DNA of 64,000 bases from JACCTH01 sp035250485 (GTDB lineage Bacteria > Actinomycetota > Acidimicrobiia > Spongiisociales > ZC4RG35): the NCBI GenBank assembly GCA_035250485.1, contig DATFFB010000214.1, positions 1-64,000 on the forward strand. The letters run 5' to 3'. The notes under the pieces were generated by a model. The model ran no database searches. It worked only from the letters and a program-made list of their open reading frames with translations, and had not been told where the DNA came from. The position numbers and the translations under genes are program-made. Below are positions 31,631 through 40,752 of this stretch, piece by piece. How positions within the stretch are numbered: position 1 is the stretch's first letter; each line of letters opens with the position of its first letter.

Positions 31631-32641
31631 ATGTCGATCAGAACCGCCGTCCTTGGAGCCAGCGGGTATGCGGGTGGCGAGCTCGTTCGTTTGCTCGACT
31701 CGCACGACGGTTTTGACGTCGTCTTCCTCGGAGCTCACTCCCACGCTGGGGGAGTGTTGCGCGATGTTCATCCCCAACTCGAGGGGGGAGACCGCCCTCT
31801 GGGCTCGAATGAGCTGGTGACGGAGGTCGAGTTCGCCTTCCTCGCTCTTCCCCACGGCTCCTCGGCATCGCTTGGTCACCAGCTCCGCCAGCAGGGGATC
31901 AAAGTTGTTGATCTCGGTTCGGACTACCGGCTGGATTCTGCGGCCCGCTATGGCGAGGCCTACCCGAACCCCCACCCTTTTCCCGACGAGTTGGCCGATT
32001 GGCGGTATGGGCTCCCCGAGCTTTTTGACGTCAAAGGGGCGACCGCCGTGGCCAGCCCCGGTTGCTATCCCACCGCGGTCCTGCTGGCAGTGGGCCCACT
32101 GCTCGCTCAAGGACTGATCGAGCCGCAGGGAATCGTCGCCGACTGTCTGTCCGGGGTCTCGGGCGCCGGCCGAGCGCTGGCGGAGGAGTTCCTCTTCGGC
32201 GAGGTGGCCGATGGAGTGCGTGCCTACGCGGTCGGGAAGCACCGCCATGGCCCCGAGATCGAGATGGGCCTGGAACAGCTTGCAGGGAAGCAGGCGACCG
32301 TGACCTTCACCCCTCATCTGGTCCCCATGCCCCGGGGTCTCCTCGCCACGGTTACCGCCTCCTTGACGGGGGAAGGTGATCCGGGCGAGGCACTCGCCCA
32401 CGCCTACCGGGAGTCACCCTTCGTCGAGGTCATCGATCGACCGCCCCAAACTCGATGGACGGTGGGTTCCAACAAGGCCCTGGTGGCAGCGGTGGTCGAT
32501 CATCGACAGAATTTTGTGATCGCCCAGTGCGCGATCGACAACCTTCTCAAGGGGGCTGCCGGCCAGGCGGTGCAAGCGGCCAACTTGATGGTTGGTTACG
32601 ACGAAGCCGACGGTCTTCCCCGATCGGGCTGGATGCCGTGA
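31631..32641 (+). CDS. argC: N-acetyl-gamma-glutamyl-phosphate reductase
   Basis: Third step of arginine synthesis: NADPH-dependent reduction of N-acetylglutamyl phosphate. 336 residues; the N-terminal dinucleotide motif is AVLGASGYAGGELVRLL and the active-site cysteine is in ASPGCYPTAVLL, with His in VGKHRHGPEIE. First gene of the arg operon, 38 bases after the CCA gene. The ATG lacks a ribosome site, consistent with leaderless translation; the stop overlaps argJ by 4 bases. Confidence 0.96.
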   Translation: MSIRTAVLGASGYAGGELVRLLDSHDGFDVVFLGAHSHAGGVLRDVHPQLEGGDRPLGSNELVTEVEFAFLALPHGSSASLGHQLRQQGIKVVDLGSDYRLDSAARYGEAYPNPHPFPDELADWRYGLPELFDVKGATAVASPGCYPTAVLLAVGPLLAQGLIEPQGIVADCLSGVSGAGRALAEEFLFGEVADGVRAYAVGKHRHGPEIEMGLEQLAGKQATVTFTPHLVPMPRGLLATVTASLTGEGDPGEALAHAYRESPFVEVIDRPPQTRWTVGSNKALVAAVVDHRQNFVIAQCAIDNLLKGAAGQAVQAANLMVGYDEADGLPRSGWMP

Positions 32642-33777
32642 GCGTCACCGCCCCCGCTGGGTTTGTGGCCGCCGGTGTCGATGCCGGGATCAAGGGACCC
32701 GGCCGCCTCGACCTGGCGGTTGTCGTTGCCGAGGACGGAGCGGTCCCCGCGGCTGGAGTCTTCACCCAGAACCGGGCGGCGGCGGCTCCCGTGCTCCTTT
32801 CCCGCCGTCGACTGGCGGCCGGGAGAGCACGGGCGATCCTCCTCAACTCCGGCTGCGCTAACGCCGCCACGGGCGAACGCGGCTGGAAGGCGGCGGAGGC
32901 CACCACCGGCGCAGTAGCTGCAGCCCTCGGCTGTCCGCCCACCGAAGTCCTGGCGATGTCGACGGGGCCGATCGGTTCCTATCTCGATGTGAATGCCATC
33001 ACTGCCCGGGTTCCCGAACTGGTGGGCCAGGCTACGAAGGATGGCGGAACGACTGCCGCCGAAGCGATTCTCACCACCGATTCCCGGACCAAGACCGTGC
33101 TCGTCAACGGCCCGAACTTCATCCTCGGGGGAATGGCCAAAGGGGCGGCGATGCTGCGGCCGGACATGGCCACGATGCTGGCTGTGCTCACCACCGATGC
33201 CGCCGTTGAGGCACCCACCTTGCAGCGGGTCTTGACCGAGGCGGCGGCAGTGACCTTCAACTCCTTGAACGTCGACGGTTGTGAATCAACCAACGACTCT
33301 TTGGTGGTACTCGCTTCCGGCCGGGCGGGATCGGTGTCGGAGTCAGAGCTCGGTGAAGGCGTGCTGAAGGCCTGCTCGGCCTTGGCAATAGAGATGGCCG
33401 CCGACGCCGAAGGTGCCAGCAAGACCGTTCGCATCCTGGTTACCGGGGCGGCCGAGGACCTTTTGGCACGCCAAGTTGGGAGGGCGGTCTCGGACTCGGC
33501 CCTGGTTCGAGCCTCGTTCTACGGGGCCGACCCCAACTGGGGCCGGATTCTCGCCGCCATCGGCACATGTCCGGTCGATGTCGATCAGGTATCGATTTCG
33601 TACCAATCGATCCCCGTCTTCCGCACCGGATCGCCGGTGGCGCATGTCGGGCTCGAAGGGCTTCTCGACTCCGATTTTGTGGTTCAGGTCGATCTTGGCC
33701 CAGGGCCGGGGAGGGCGGAGGTCATTACCACCGATCTCACCCCGGAATATGTGCGCTTCAACGGGGAACGATCTTGA
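32638..33777 (+). CDS. argJ: Bifunctional ornithine/glutamate N-acetyltransferase
   Basis: ArgJ transfers acetyl from N-acetylornithine to glutamate and, in bifunctional forms, also uses acetyl-CoA, so it recycles the acetyl group of the pathway. Self-cleavage occurs before Thr in MATMLAVLTTDA, clearly present. GTG at 32638 overlaps the argC stop (GTGA) and gives 379 residues and the expected N terminus MSVTAPAGFVAAGVDAGIK; a longer upstream frame inside argC is spurious. No argA or argE is seen, in keeping with the cyclic route. Confidence 0.95.
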   Translation: MSVTAPAGFVAAGVDAGIKGPGRLDLAVVVAEDGAVPAAGVFTQNRAAAAPVLLSRRRLAAGRARAILLNSGCANAATGERGWKAAEATTGAVAAALGCPPTEVLAMSTGPIGSYLDVNAITARVPELVGQATKDGGTTAAEAILTTDSRTKTVLVNGPNFILGGMAKGAAMLRPDMATMLAVLTTDAAVEAPTLQRVLTEAAAVTFNSLNVDGCESTNDSLVVLASGRAGSVSESELGEGVLKACSALAIEMAADAEGASKTVRILVTGAAEDLLARQVGRAVSDSALVRASFYGADPNWGRILAAIGTCPVDVDQVSISYQSIPVFRTGSPVAHVGLEGLLDSDFVVQVDLGPGPGRAEVITTDLTPEYVRFNGERS

Positions 33778-34667
33778 CTACAGGTCATTCGAGCCCCAAC
33801 CCGACCAAAGGACGCATAGCCAACTCGATGGGGAAGGCTCGCATCCTCATGGAGGCGCTTCCTTACATCAGGGCGTTTCGGGGGAAGATCGTGGTGGTCA
33901 AGTACGGCGGGGCGTCGATGGATGATCCTTCTTTGCATTCAAGCTTTGCCGGGGATGTCACCCTGCTGGCGATGGTGGGGATAAGGCCGGTCATCGTGCA
34001 CGGCGGAGGACCTCAGATCTCGGCAGCCATGAGCTCGGCTGGCATCGAAACCAAGTTTGTCAACGGCCTCCGCGTGAGCGGACCCGAGGCGGTTGCCGTT
34101 GTGCAACGAGTTCTCGCCGGTGACATCAACCCACACATCGTTGCCCTCCTCAACGGCCACGGCTGTCCGGCGGTCGGCCTCACCGGCCTCGACGGGGCCA
34201 TGCTGAGCGCCCGCCAACTCGACCCCGACCTCGGTCTGGTCGGTGAAGTCGAGCACGTCCGAACGGATCTCGTTTTCGATTTGCTCGAGTCGGGGATGGT
34301 GCCGGTGATCGCTCCTATCGCGAGCGGCCCCGGTGGCGAGATCTACAACCTCAACGCCGACACGGCGGCCGCGGAGCTGGCGATCGCCCTCAAGGCCCAG
34401 AAGCTCGTCTACCTGACCGATGTCGAGGGGGTTCGGCGAAGCCGGGAAGACCCGGGGTCGGTGGTGTCGCGGATGGATCTCGACGAGCTGGCTGAGCTGA
34501 ACGACTCTGCGGAGATCGGCGGTGGAATGAGACCCAAGCTCGACTCGTGCCAGCGGGCACTCAAGGGCGGGGTGGCACAAGCTCACATTCTCGACGGGCG
34601 GGTCCAGCACGCCCTCCTGCTCGAGATCTTCACGCCTGAAGGAATAGGAACGATGGTGGTGCCATGA
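33774..34667 (+). CDS. argB: Acetylglutamate kinase
   Basis: Phosphorylates N-acetylglutamate, usually the arginine-inhibited control step. Amino-acid-kinase motifs VVVKYGGASM, VIVHGGGPQIS, GLTGLDGAML and NLNADTAAAELA are present. Start is uncertain: TTG at 33774 makes the TTGA overlap seen at other junctions and has GGGGAA upstream (297 residues); ATG at 33828 gives 279 residues with no well-placed ribosome site. Either keeps the catalytic core starting ILMEALPYIRAFRGK. Confidence 0.94.
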   Translation: MTTGHSSPNPTKGRIANSMGKARILMEALPYIRAFRGKIVVVKYGGASMDDPSLHSSFAGDVTLLAMVGIRPVIVHGGGPQISAAMSSAGIETKFVNGLRVSGPEAVAVVQRVLAGDINPHIVALLNGHGCPAVGLTGLDGAMLSARQLDPDLGLVGEVEHVRTDLVFDLLESGMVPVIAPIASGPGGEIYNLNADTAAAELAIALKAQKLVYLTDVEGVRRSREDPGSVVSRMDLDELAELNDSAEIGGGMRPKLDSCQRALKGGVAQAHILDGRVQHALLLEIFTPEGIGTMVVP

Positions 34668-35854
34668 GCAAGACCCGTGAACTGATCGACCAGCGCCTGA
34701 TGTCGACCTACCAACGAACCGAGGTGATCTTCGTTAGGGGTGAAGGTTCCTGGCTATTCGACGACCAGGGTCGAAAATACCTCGACTTCCTAGCCGGGAT
34801 CGCGGTGGTGTCGGTCGGGCATGCCAACCCGAGGGTCGCCCGCGCCGTCGCCGATCAGATAGCGACCCTGGGCCACGTTTCCAACCTGTTCGGCAGCGAA
34901 CCGATGGCGCAACTGGCGGACCGACTCGTCGGACTTTCGGGGCTCGACCGGGTGTTCTTTGCCAACGACGGCGCCACCGCCAACGAAGCCGCAATCAAAC
35001 TTGCTCGCCGCCATGGGCAAAACCTCGGGGGCGTCGATCGCTACCGGGTGGTGTCGCTTCTCGATTCCTTTCACGGCCGCACACTGGCGACCCTGGCTGC
35101 CACCGGTCAACCCCAGAAGCAGGCCACTTTCGCCCCATTGCCTCCTGGATTCAGCCAAGTGCCGGCGGGGAACATCGATGCCCTCGCCGCCGAAGTCGAC
35201 GGCAGCACTGCGGCAGTGCTTCTCGAGACAGTTCAGGCCGAAGGCGGCGTTTTCCCGATGACCGATGATTATCTGGCCGAGGTCCGGGCCCTTTGTAACG
35301 CCCGCGGCGCCCTGCTGATCATCGACGACGTCCAAGCCGGCCTCGGCCGCACCGGCCAGTGGTACTCCTGGCAGGACCGGGGGATCAAGCCCGACATTGC
35401 CACCTCCGCCAAAGCCCTGGCCAACGGACTTCCGATTGGAGTTTGCCTGGCGCGCCAGGAGGTGGCCGGCGCTTTCCAACCCGGCGATCACGGAACAACT
35501 TTCGGAGGAGGGCCCGTGGTCTGTGCGGCAGCGCTCGCTGTCCTCGAGGAGATCCAAGAGCGCGATCTGCTGACCAACTGCCGCAACCGCTCATCCCAAC
35601 TCGCAGCGGGCCTAAGCCAGATTGAAGGTGTCCGCGAGGTGCGCGGTCGGGGCCTTCTCCTGGCGGCGGTGCTGGAAGGAGAATCCGCAGTAGAAGTAGC
35701 GGCGCGGGCGCTAGGCGAGGGTCTGATCGTCAATGCGGTGCGGTCGGATGCGATTCGGCTAACACCGCCTTTGACGGTCAGCGCCGCCGAGGTCGACCAC
35801 GCTCTCGAGCTTCTGTCCAAGGCCATGGCTCCGGTGGCCTCGGTGCATGCCTGA
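34664..35854 (+). CDS. argD: Acetylornithine aminotransferase
   Basis: PLP class-III aminotransferase of 396 residues, step four of arginine synthesis. PLP-binding features: DGATANEAAIKLAR, FHGRT, the Asp-binding LLIIDDVQAGLGRTG and the Schiff-base lysine in DIATSAKALANGLPIG. The start overlaps the argB stop by ATGA. It may also serve as succinyldiaminopimelate aminotransferase, as in other bacteria. Confidence 0.95.
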   Translation: MSKTRELIDQRLMSTYQRTEVIFVRGEGSWLFDDQGRKYLDFLAGIAVVSVGHANPRVARAVADQIATLGHVSNLFGSEPMAQLADRLVGLSGLDRVFFANDGATANEAAIKLARRHGQNLGGVDRYRVVSLLDSFHGRTLATLAATGQPQKQATFAPLPPGFSQVPAGNIDALAAEVDGSTAAVLLETVQAEGGVFPMTDDYLAEVRALCNARGALLIIDDVQAGLGRTGQWYSWQDRGIKPDIATSAKALANGLPIGVCLARQEVAGAFQPGDHGTTFGGGPVVCAAALAVLEEIQERDLLTNCRNRSSQLAAGLSQIEGVREVRGRGLLLAAVLEGESAVEVAARALGEGLIVNAVRSDAIRLTPPLTVSAAEVDHALELLSKAMAPVASVHA

Positions 35855-36287
35855 CACCGCTGCTCGCCGGCGGGCGATCCGGCGGATCATCGAGGCGGCT
35901 CCGGTTCGAAGCCAGGCGCAACTGGTCGCCGACCTCAGCGGTCAGGGCTTCTCGGTCACCCAGGCCACTGTCTCTCGCGACCTCGGGGCGATGGGAGCGA
36001 AAAAGAACGGCGATCGCTACACGTTCCGTCGCGAGCCGCCGGAGGACCGCGATCTCGCCCGCACCATCGCTGAGTACGCCGAGAGCATTGCTTCTTCGGC
36101 CAATTTGGTGGTGATCAAGACCCCACCGGGAGCGGCGCAAGTGGTGGCGGCCGCAATCGATGCCTTCGACCCTCAAGGTGTGCTGGGAACGGTGGCCGGC
36201 GACGATACGGTGCTCATCGTCACCGCCGCCGTCGATGGGGGAGCCGGCCTGCAGACTCAGTTGGAAGCGATCGGAGCGACATCATGA
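35847..36287 (+). CDS. argR: Arginine repressor
   Basis: 146-residue repressor that binds ARG boxes as a hexamer when arginine is abundant. The winged HTH (residues 1-70) contains SQAQLVADLSGQGFSVTQATVSRDLGAMGAKK; the C-terminal arginine-binding/oligomerisation domain contains VLGTVAGDDTVLIV. It overlaps argD by 8 bases and argG by 4. In related genomes argF lies between argD and argR; here it does not. Confidence 0.95.
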   Translation: MPDTAARRRAIRRIIEAAPVRSQAQLVADLSGQGFSVTQATVSRDLGAMGAKKNGDRYTFRREPPEDRDLARTIAEYAESIASSANLVVIKTPPGAAQVVAAAIDAFDPQGVLGTVAGDDTVLIVTAAVDGGAGLQTQLEAIGATS

Positions 36288-37486
36288 GAGTGGTCCTGGC
36301 CTACTCGGGCGGACTCGACACATCTGTGATTCTGGCCTGGCTGATCGAAGAGAAGGGCGCGGAGGTCGTTTGCTACACGGCCGACGTTGGCCAGGGAGAG
36401 GAGTCCGAGGTCGCCCGCCAAAAGGCGCTCGCCACCGGAGCGGTCGAGGCGGTGGTGGAAGATCTGCGTGAAGAGTTCGTGCGCGATGCCGTTTTCCCGG
36501 CCCTCCGGGCAAGCGCGGTGTACGAGTGGTACTACTTGCTTGGCACCTCCCTCGCCCGCCCGATCATCACTCGGGGGTTGATGAGGACCGTCAAGGCCAC
36601 GGGGGCGGATGCGATTGCCCACGGGGCAACCGGGAAAGGAAACGACCAGGTTCGCTTCGAGCTCTCCGCCTTCGCCCTGGACCCCGACATCCGGATCATA
36701 GCCCCTTGGCGGGAGTGGAAGCTGCGGGGTCGGGCCGACCTGGTCTCCTACGCCGCCGCCCGGGGGATTCCCGTGCCGGTCACCGCCGAGAAGCCCTATT
36801 CGATCGACGCCAATCTCCTCCACATATCTTACGAAGGGGGAGTGCTCGAGGATCCCTGGGTGAGTCCGCCCGCACAGATGTTCCGGCTCACCACCGACCC
36901 CGAAGAAGCGCCGGACGAATCCGAAGTCGTCACCGTTGCCTTCGAGGCCGGCAATCCGGTGGCGATCGACGGTCGCAAGCTGAGCCCGGTGGAACTCCTC
37001 ACCGAGGCCAATCGCCTGGCCGGGCGCAATGGCGTAGGACGAGTGGACATCGTCGAGAACCGGTTCGTCGGCATCAAGAGCCGGGGCGTGTATGAAACTC
37101 CTGGCGGCACTCTTCTCCATCACGCTCACCGGGCGGTGGAGTCGATCACCCTCGACCGCGAGGTCGCCCATCTTCGCGACGAGCTCGTTCCCCGGTACGC
37201 CGAGATGGTCTACAACGGCTTCTGGTTCTCGCCCGAACGCCGGGCTCTCCAGGCGTTTATGGACGAGGTGCAAAAGCGGGTCAACGGCGAGGCGCGGTTG
37301 CGCCTCTACAAGGGAAACGTCATCGTTGAAGGTCGGCGATCGGAGAAATACGACCTCTACGACCAGGCCACGGCCACTTTTGAAGAGGATGATGTCTACG
37401 ACCAGGCCGACGCCGCCGGGTTCATTCGCTTGAACGCTCTCCGCCTTCGGCGTCTCGGCGAGGAGCGCCTCGGGGAGGGCGAGTGA
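36284..37486 (+). CDS. argG: Argininosuccinate synthase
   Basis: Joins citrulline and aspartate using ATP; 400 residues. The N-terminal P-loop-like AYSGGLDTSVI binds ATP; the central HGATGKGNDQVRFE motif and KSRGVYETPGG are diagnostic. Coupled to argR and argH by ATGA and GTGA overlaps. Its substrate citrulline requires ornithine carbamoyltransferase (ArgF), not encoded here. Confidence 0.97.
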   Translation: MRVVLAYSGGLDTSVILAWLIEEKGAEVVCYTADVGQGEESEVARQKALATGAVEAVVEDLREEFVRDAVFPALRASAVYEWYYLLGTSLARPIITRGLMRTVKATGADAIAHGATGKGNDQVRFELSAFALDPDIRIIAPWREWKLRGRADLVSYAAARGIPVPVTAEKPYSIDANLLHISYEGGVLEDPWVSPPAQMFRLTTDPEEAPDESEVVTVAFEAGNPVAIDGRKLSPVELLTEANRLAGRNGVGRVDIVENRFVGIKSRGVYETPGGTLLHHAHRAVESITLDREVAHLRDELVPRYAEMVYNGFWFSPERRALQAFMDEVQKRVNGEARLRLYKGNVIVEGRRSEKYDLYDQATATFEEDDVYDQADAAGFIRLNALRLRRLGEERLGEGE

Positions 37487-38796
37487 CCCTTTGGGGCGGC
37501 CGCTTCTCTTCGACGCCCAATCAGGAAATGTGGGATTTCACCGTCGATCATGCCGATCGACGGTTGCTCTCCTTTGACATCGAGGGTTCGGCTGCCCATG
37601 TCGAGATGCTGACCAAGGTCGGGCTGCTCGACGCTGACGAAGGAGCGGAGCTGGGGAAAGGGCTGCAGGCAATCGCCGAAGAGGCCACCGCCGGTTCCTT
37701 CCAGTTCTTCGACACCGATGAGGATGTCCACACCGCGGTCGAGCGCCGACTCATTGAGCTGGTGGGCGAGGTCGGTGGCAAGTTGCACACTGGACGCTCC
37801 CGCAACGACCAGATCGCCCTCGACCTCCGCCTTTATCTACGGTCCGCGGTTGGTGCTCGCCGCCACGATCTTGCCGCCGTTATCTCCGTGCTGGCAGACC
37901 AGGCTGCACGACACCGCGAGACAGCCGTAGCCACCTATACCCACCTCCAGCAGGCCCAGCGCTCGACTCTGGGGCATCAGTTGCTGGCTCACGCCTGGGC
38001 AATACGTCGCGACCACGAGCGCCTGGCTGATCTCGAGAAGAGGCTTTTGGTATCACCGCTCGGCGCCGGCGCCTCGGCAGGGTCATCCCTTCCGCTCGAT
38101 CCCGCCCAGACAGCCGCCCGGCTCGGGTTTGCCACCGTCTTTGAGAACTCGCTCGACGCGGTTTCGAGCCGTGACCTCGTATCCGAGTTTGGCTTTGTCG
38201 CCACTCAGGCGATGGTCCACTTTTCCCGTCTGGCCGAAGAGCTCGTGCTCTGGTCCTCGCTCGAGTTCGGCTGGGTGCAGCTCGCCGACGAGTTCACGAC
38301 CGGCTCGTCGGCTTTGCCGCAGAAGAAGAATCCGGATGTGGCCGAGCTGGTGCGGGGGCGCGCCGCGGGTGCGATTGGCCAGCTGACCGGATTGCTTGCA
38401 TTGCAGAAGGGCCTTCCGCTCTCCTACAACCGAGATCTCCAAGAGGACAAGCCGGCGCTCTTCTGGCTCGACGATACGTTGGGGGCAAGCAGCCGAGCTC
38501 TTGCCCGGCTAATCGCTACCGCTACTTTCGACCCGCCCCCACCCTCGGTTTGGACCGACGCCCTCGGCATCGCCGAGAATCTCGTCCGCCGAGGGATTGC
38601 CTTCCGCGCTGCTCACGAGATGGTGGGAAAACTCGTCGCTCGTCTGCTGGCGGACGGACACAATCTCGCCGATGTCGATCCCGGCGACCTCGCTGCCACC
38701 GGCTTGCAGCCCTCCGATCTCGAGGTGGTCCGCTCTCACGCAGGACTCTCCATCGACGAGCAGATCGCCCGCCTCCGCCAATCCGTTCTTGCGTAG
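37483..38796 (+). CDS. argH: Argininosuccinate lyase
   Basis: Fumarase/aspartase-superfamily enzyme (437 residues) that releases arginine and fumarate. The signature loop is TGSSALPQKKNPD and the catalytic THLQQAQRSTLGHQ is present. GTG start overlaps argG. The last codons and TAG stop lie inside the left arm of an inverted repeat shared with another locus at 55.57 kb. Last gene of the arg operon. Confidence 0.97.
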   Translation: MTLWGGRFSSTPNQEMWDFTVDHADRRLLSFDIEGSAAHVEMLTKVGLLDADEGAELGKGLQAIAEEATAGSFQFFDTDEDVHTAVERRLIELVGEVGGKLHTGRSRNDQIALDLRLYLRSAVGARRHDLAAVISVLADQAARHRETAVATYTHLQQAQRSTLGHQLLAHAWAIRRDHERLADLEKRLLVSPLGAGASAGSSLPLDPAQTAARLGFATVFENSLDAVSSRDLVSEFGFVATQAMVHFSRLAEELVLWSSLEFGWVQLADEFTTGSSALPQKKNPDVAELVRGRAAGAIGQLTGLLALQKGLPLSYNRDLQEDKPALFWLDDTLGASSRALARLIATATFDPPPPSVWTDALGIAENLVRRGIAFRAAHEMVGKLVARLLADGHNLADVDPGDLAATGLQPSDLEVVRSHAGLSIDEQIARLRQSVLA

Positions 38797-38833
38797 ATTT
38801 CGCCGCAAAAACCGGTCCATTTCTACGCAAGAA
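38786..38833. repeat. Inverted repeat across the argH stop, copy 1
   Basis: Left arm TTCTTGCGTAGA and right arm TCTACGCAAGAA are a perfect 12 bp inverted repeat enclosing 24 bases. The left arm includes argH's last codons and TAG; the final base of the right arm is the first base of the azlC ATG. The right half (CCATTTCTACGCAAGAA) is identical over 17 bases to the copy at 55.57 kb. It may act as a terminator or be a REP/MITE-type element. Confidence 0.75.
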
Positions 38834-39507
38834 TGATTGAGTCCTCTTATCGGCGGGGGTTTCGCGACACCCTGCCACTGATTCCCCCGCTAATTGTCTT
38901 CGGCTTGGTCTACGGGGCACTCGCCGCTCAGGTGGGATTCAGCCCGCTTGTCACCGGACTGTCATCGCTCTTGATCGTCTCCGGGTCCGCCCAGCTGGCA
39001 ATGGTGGGCTTGATTCCCTTCGGCGCCGGCCCGGTGCTGGTGGCCACGACCGGGCTGGCCTTGCGACATATACCGATGGGGATTCATCTTTCCGATCTCA
39101 TCGGGCCGGTGTCACCCTGGCAACGCTTTCACCTGTCGTGGATCCTGGTCGACGAGTCTTATGGATTGACGGTGACCGCGGCCGAAAAGGGAGTTCCCGA
39201 TCTCGCCGCCTACAAGACCGCAGCCGACTTCACCCTGTTTCCCTCGTGGGTGGTGACCACCGTGATCGGCGCCGTTCTCGGGGCACAGCTCGATCCCAGC
39301 CGATACGGCCTCGATGCCGTCATTCCCTTGGTTTTTCTGGGGTTGGCGGCGGCGATTATTCGGGGCTGGCGACGCTGGCTTGCGGCGGCGTTGGCGGTTG
39401 GCACCACGTTCCTGGCGGTGGCCTTTCTTCCCCCCGCCTGGCAGTTGACCTCGGCTGCTTTTCTGGCGGCAGCGCTGGCCGCGGCATGGCCGGGCGTTGC
39501 GGAATGA
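38833..39507 (+). CDS. azlC: Branched-chain amino acid exporter, large subunit AzlC
   Basis: A 224-residue integral membrane protein with about seven helices. It matches AzlC/BrnF: GFRDTLPLIPPLIVFGLVYG near the start and the LIVSGSAQLAMVGLI segment. Together with AzlD it exports leucine, isoleucine, valine or analogues. It follows the arg operon after an inverted repeat and overlaps azlD by ATGA. Confidence 0.9.
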   Translation: MIESSYRRGFRDTLPLIPPLIVFGLVYGALAAQVGFSPLVTGLSSLLIVSGSAQLAMVGLIPFGAGPVLVATTGLALRHIPMGIHLSDLIGPVSPWQRFHLSWILVDESYGLTVTAAEKGVPDLAAYKTAADFTLFPSWVVTTVIGAVLGAQLDPSRYGLDAVIPLVFLGLAAAIIRGWRRWLAAALAVGTTFLAVAFLPPAWQLTSAAFLAAALAAAWPGVAE

Positions 39508-39794
39508 CTTATCTCCCTCTGATCCTGGCAGTCGCGGTCATCACCTTCAGCTCCCGGTACTTCTCCTTCGCCCACCGATCCATCAGGTTGGGGCGGTTTC
39601 TCGACGTGTTCGCGGTGGCCCTCTTCGTTGCCATCGGAAGTCAGGGCCTGATCGGGGGCGGCGGCGATACCACCCCTCCCAACGTGGCCGCGTTTGTCGG
39701 AGCCGTCGCCGGCGGTTTGCTGTTTCGTCGCTCGATGCTCGGCGTCGTCATCACCGGTCTCGGGTTCTACTGGGGGGCTCGTCTCCTGCTCTAG
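39504..39794 (+). CDS. azlD: Branched-chain amino acid exporter, small subunit AzlD
   Basis: A 96-residue membrane protein with three helices, partner of AzlC (BrnE-type). It starts MTYLPLILAVAVITFSSRYF and has the family's central R-LGRFLDVFAVALFVAI segment. ATG at 39504 overlaps the azlC stop. Confidence 0.88.
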   Translation: MTYLPLILAVAVITFSSRYFSFAHRSIRLGRFLDVFAVALFVAIGSQGLIGGGGDTTPPNVAAFVGAVAGGLLFRRSMLGVVITGLGFYWGARLLL

Positions 39795-39827
39795 GTAGGC
39801 GCTCGCCCCTGCCAACCTGCCGGTTCC

Positions 39828-40730
39828 ATGTTTCTGGTCGCTCTGGTGGCACTGCTGCTGGCCCTCACGTCCCTCCTCGCTTACTTAGGGCGCTTCTCGT
39901 GGGTGCTCGACAACCTCGCCAGCTTCCGCCCCCAACTGACGGTCGCCTTGCTGGTCTTGCTGTTGTTGCTGCTCTTGGGCCGCTGGCCAAGGACGGCGGC
40001 TGCCGTCGGACTGGTGGCCCTGATCAACATCGCCACCCTGATACCGCTCTTCGTGGCTGCCGAGAACACCGGTGGCGACGCCGACGTTCGGATCCTCTCT
40101 TTCAACCTGCTCTCCGACAACGAGAAGTTCGCCCAGGTGATCGACTACATCCGCCGGACTGAAGCCGACCTGGTTGTGCTTCACGAGGCGAGTCTGCCGT
40201 GGGAGGAGGCGATCGCCGAAGCCGACCTCGGTTATGAGATGACGATCACCAAGCCAGACAACGACATCTTCGGTTCCCTGGTTCTGGCCCCACCTGGAGC
40301 AACCGTCCGGTCCTTTGGGTTCCGCATCGCCGATCCCCGCGCCGTCGAGGTGGTGATGCCAGCTGGATTGACGATTCTCGCCATTCATCCGGTTTCACCG
40401 TCGAACTCCCGGCGGGCGGACTTGCGCAATCAACAACTTGCCCTCGCCTCCGAATGGGTGAAGCGACAGGAAGGTCCCGTTGTCGTGGTCGGGGACTTCA
40501 ACGCCGGTCCCTTCTCCTATCCCTATCGACGCCTGCGGGCGCAGACCGGCCTGGCCGATTCGATCCGAGGCTACGGACTCGAGAACAGCTATCCCGCCTC
40601 GGCACCGGCCGTCCTCCGGGTGTCGATCGATCATCTGCTCTATTCGGAGGGGGTGAGGGTCATCAAGCGGGACTTGGGCCCGGCCCTCGGCTCGGATCAC
40701 TTTCCGCTCATCGTCGACCTCGCCCTGTGA
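39828..40730 (+). CDS. Membrane-anchored endonuclease/exonuclease/phosphatase-family protein
   Basis: 300 residues: three N-terminal transmembrane helices (about 1-20, 38-50, 55-77) followed by an EEP hydrolase domain facing outward. Active-site segments are ILSFNLLSDN, VVLHEASLPWE (metal Glu), VVVGDFNAGPFSYPYR (Asp/Asn) and LGSDHFPLIVDL (Asp/His). Such anchored proteins may be phosphodiesterases or sphingomyelinase-like; the substrate is unknown. Confidence 0.85.
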   Translation: MFLVALVALLLALTSLLAYLGRFSWVLDNLASFRPQLTVALLVLLLLLLLGRWPRTAAAVGLVALINIATLIPLFVAAENTGGDADVRILSFNLLSDNEKFAQVIDYIRRTEADLVVLHEASLPWEEAIAEADLGYEMTITKPDNDIFGSLVLAPPGATVRSFGFRIADPRAVEVVMPAGLTILAIHPVSPSNSRRADLRNQQLALASEWVKRQEGPVVVVGDFNAGPFSYPYRRLRAQTGLADSIRGYGLENSYPASAPAVLRVSIDHLLYSEGVRVIKRDLGPALGSDHFPLIVDLAL

Positions 40731-40752
40731 GGTGGCGGGCTAGCGTCGGAGC

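Noticed and set aside
35840..35860. Hidden or broken argF between argD and argR
   Set aside because: The two genes overlap by eight bases, leaving no room for even a remnant.
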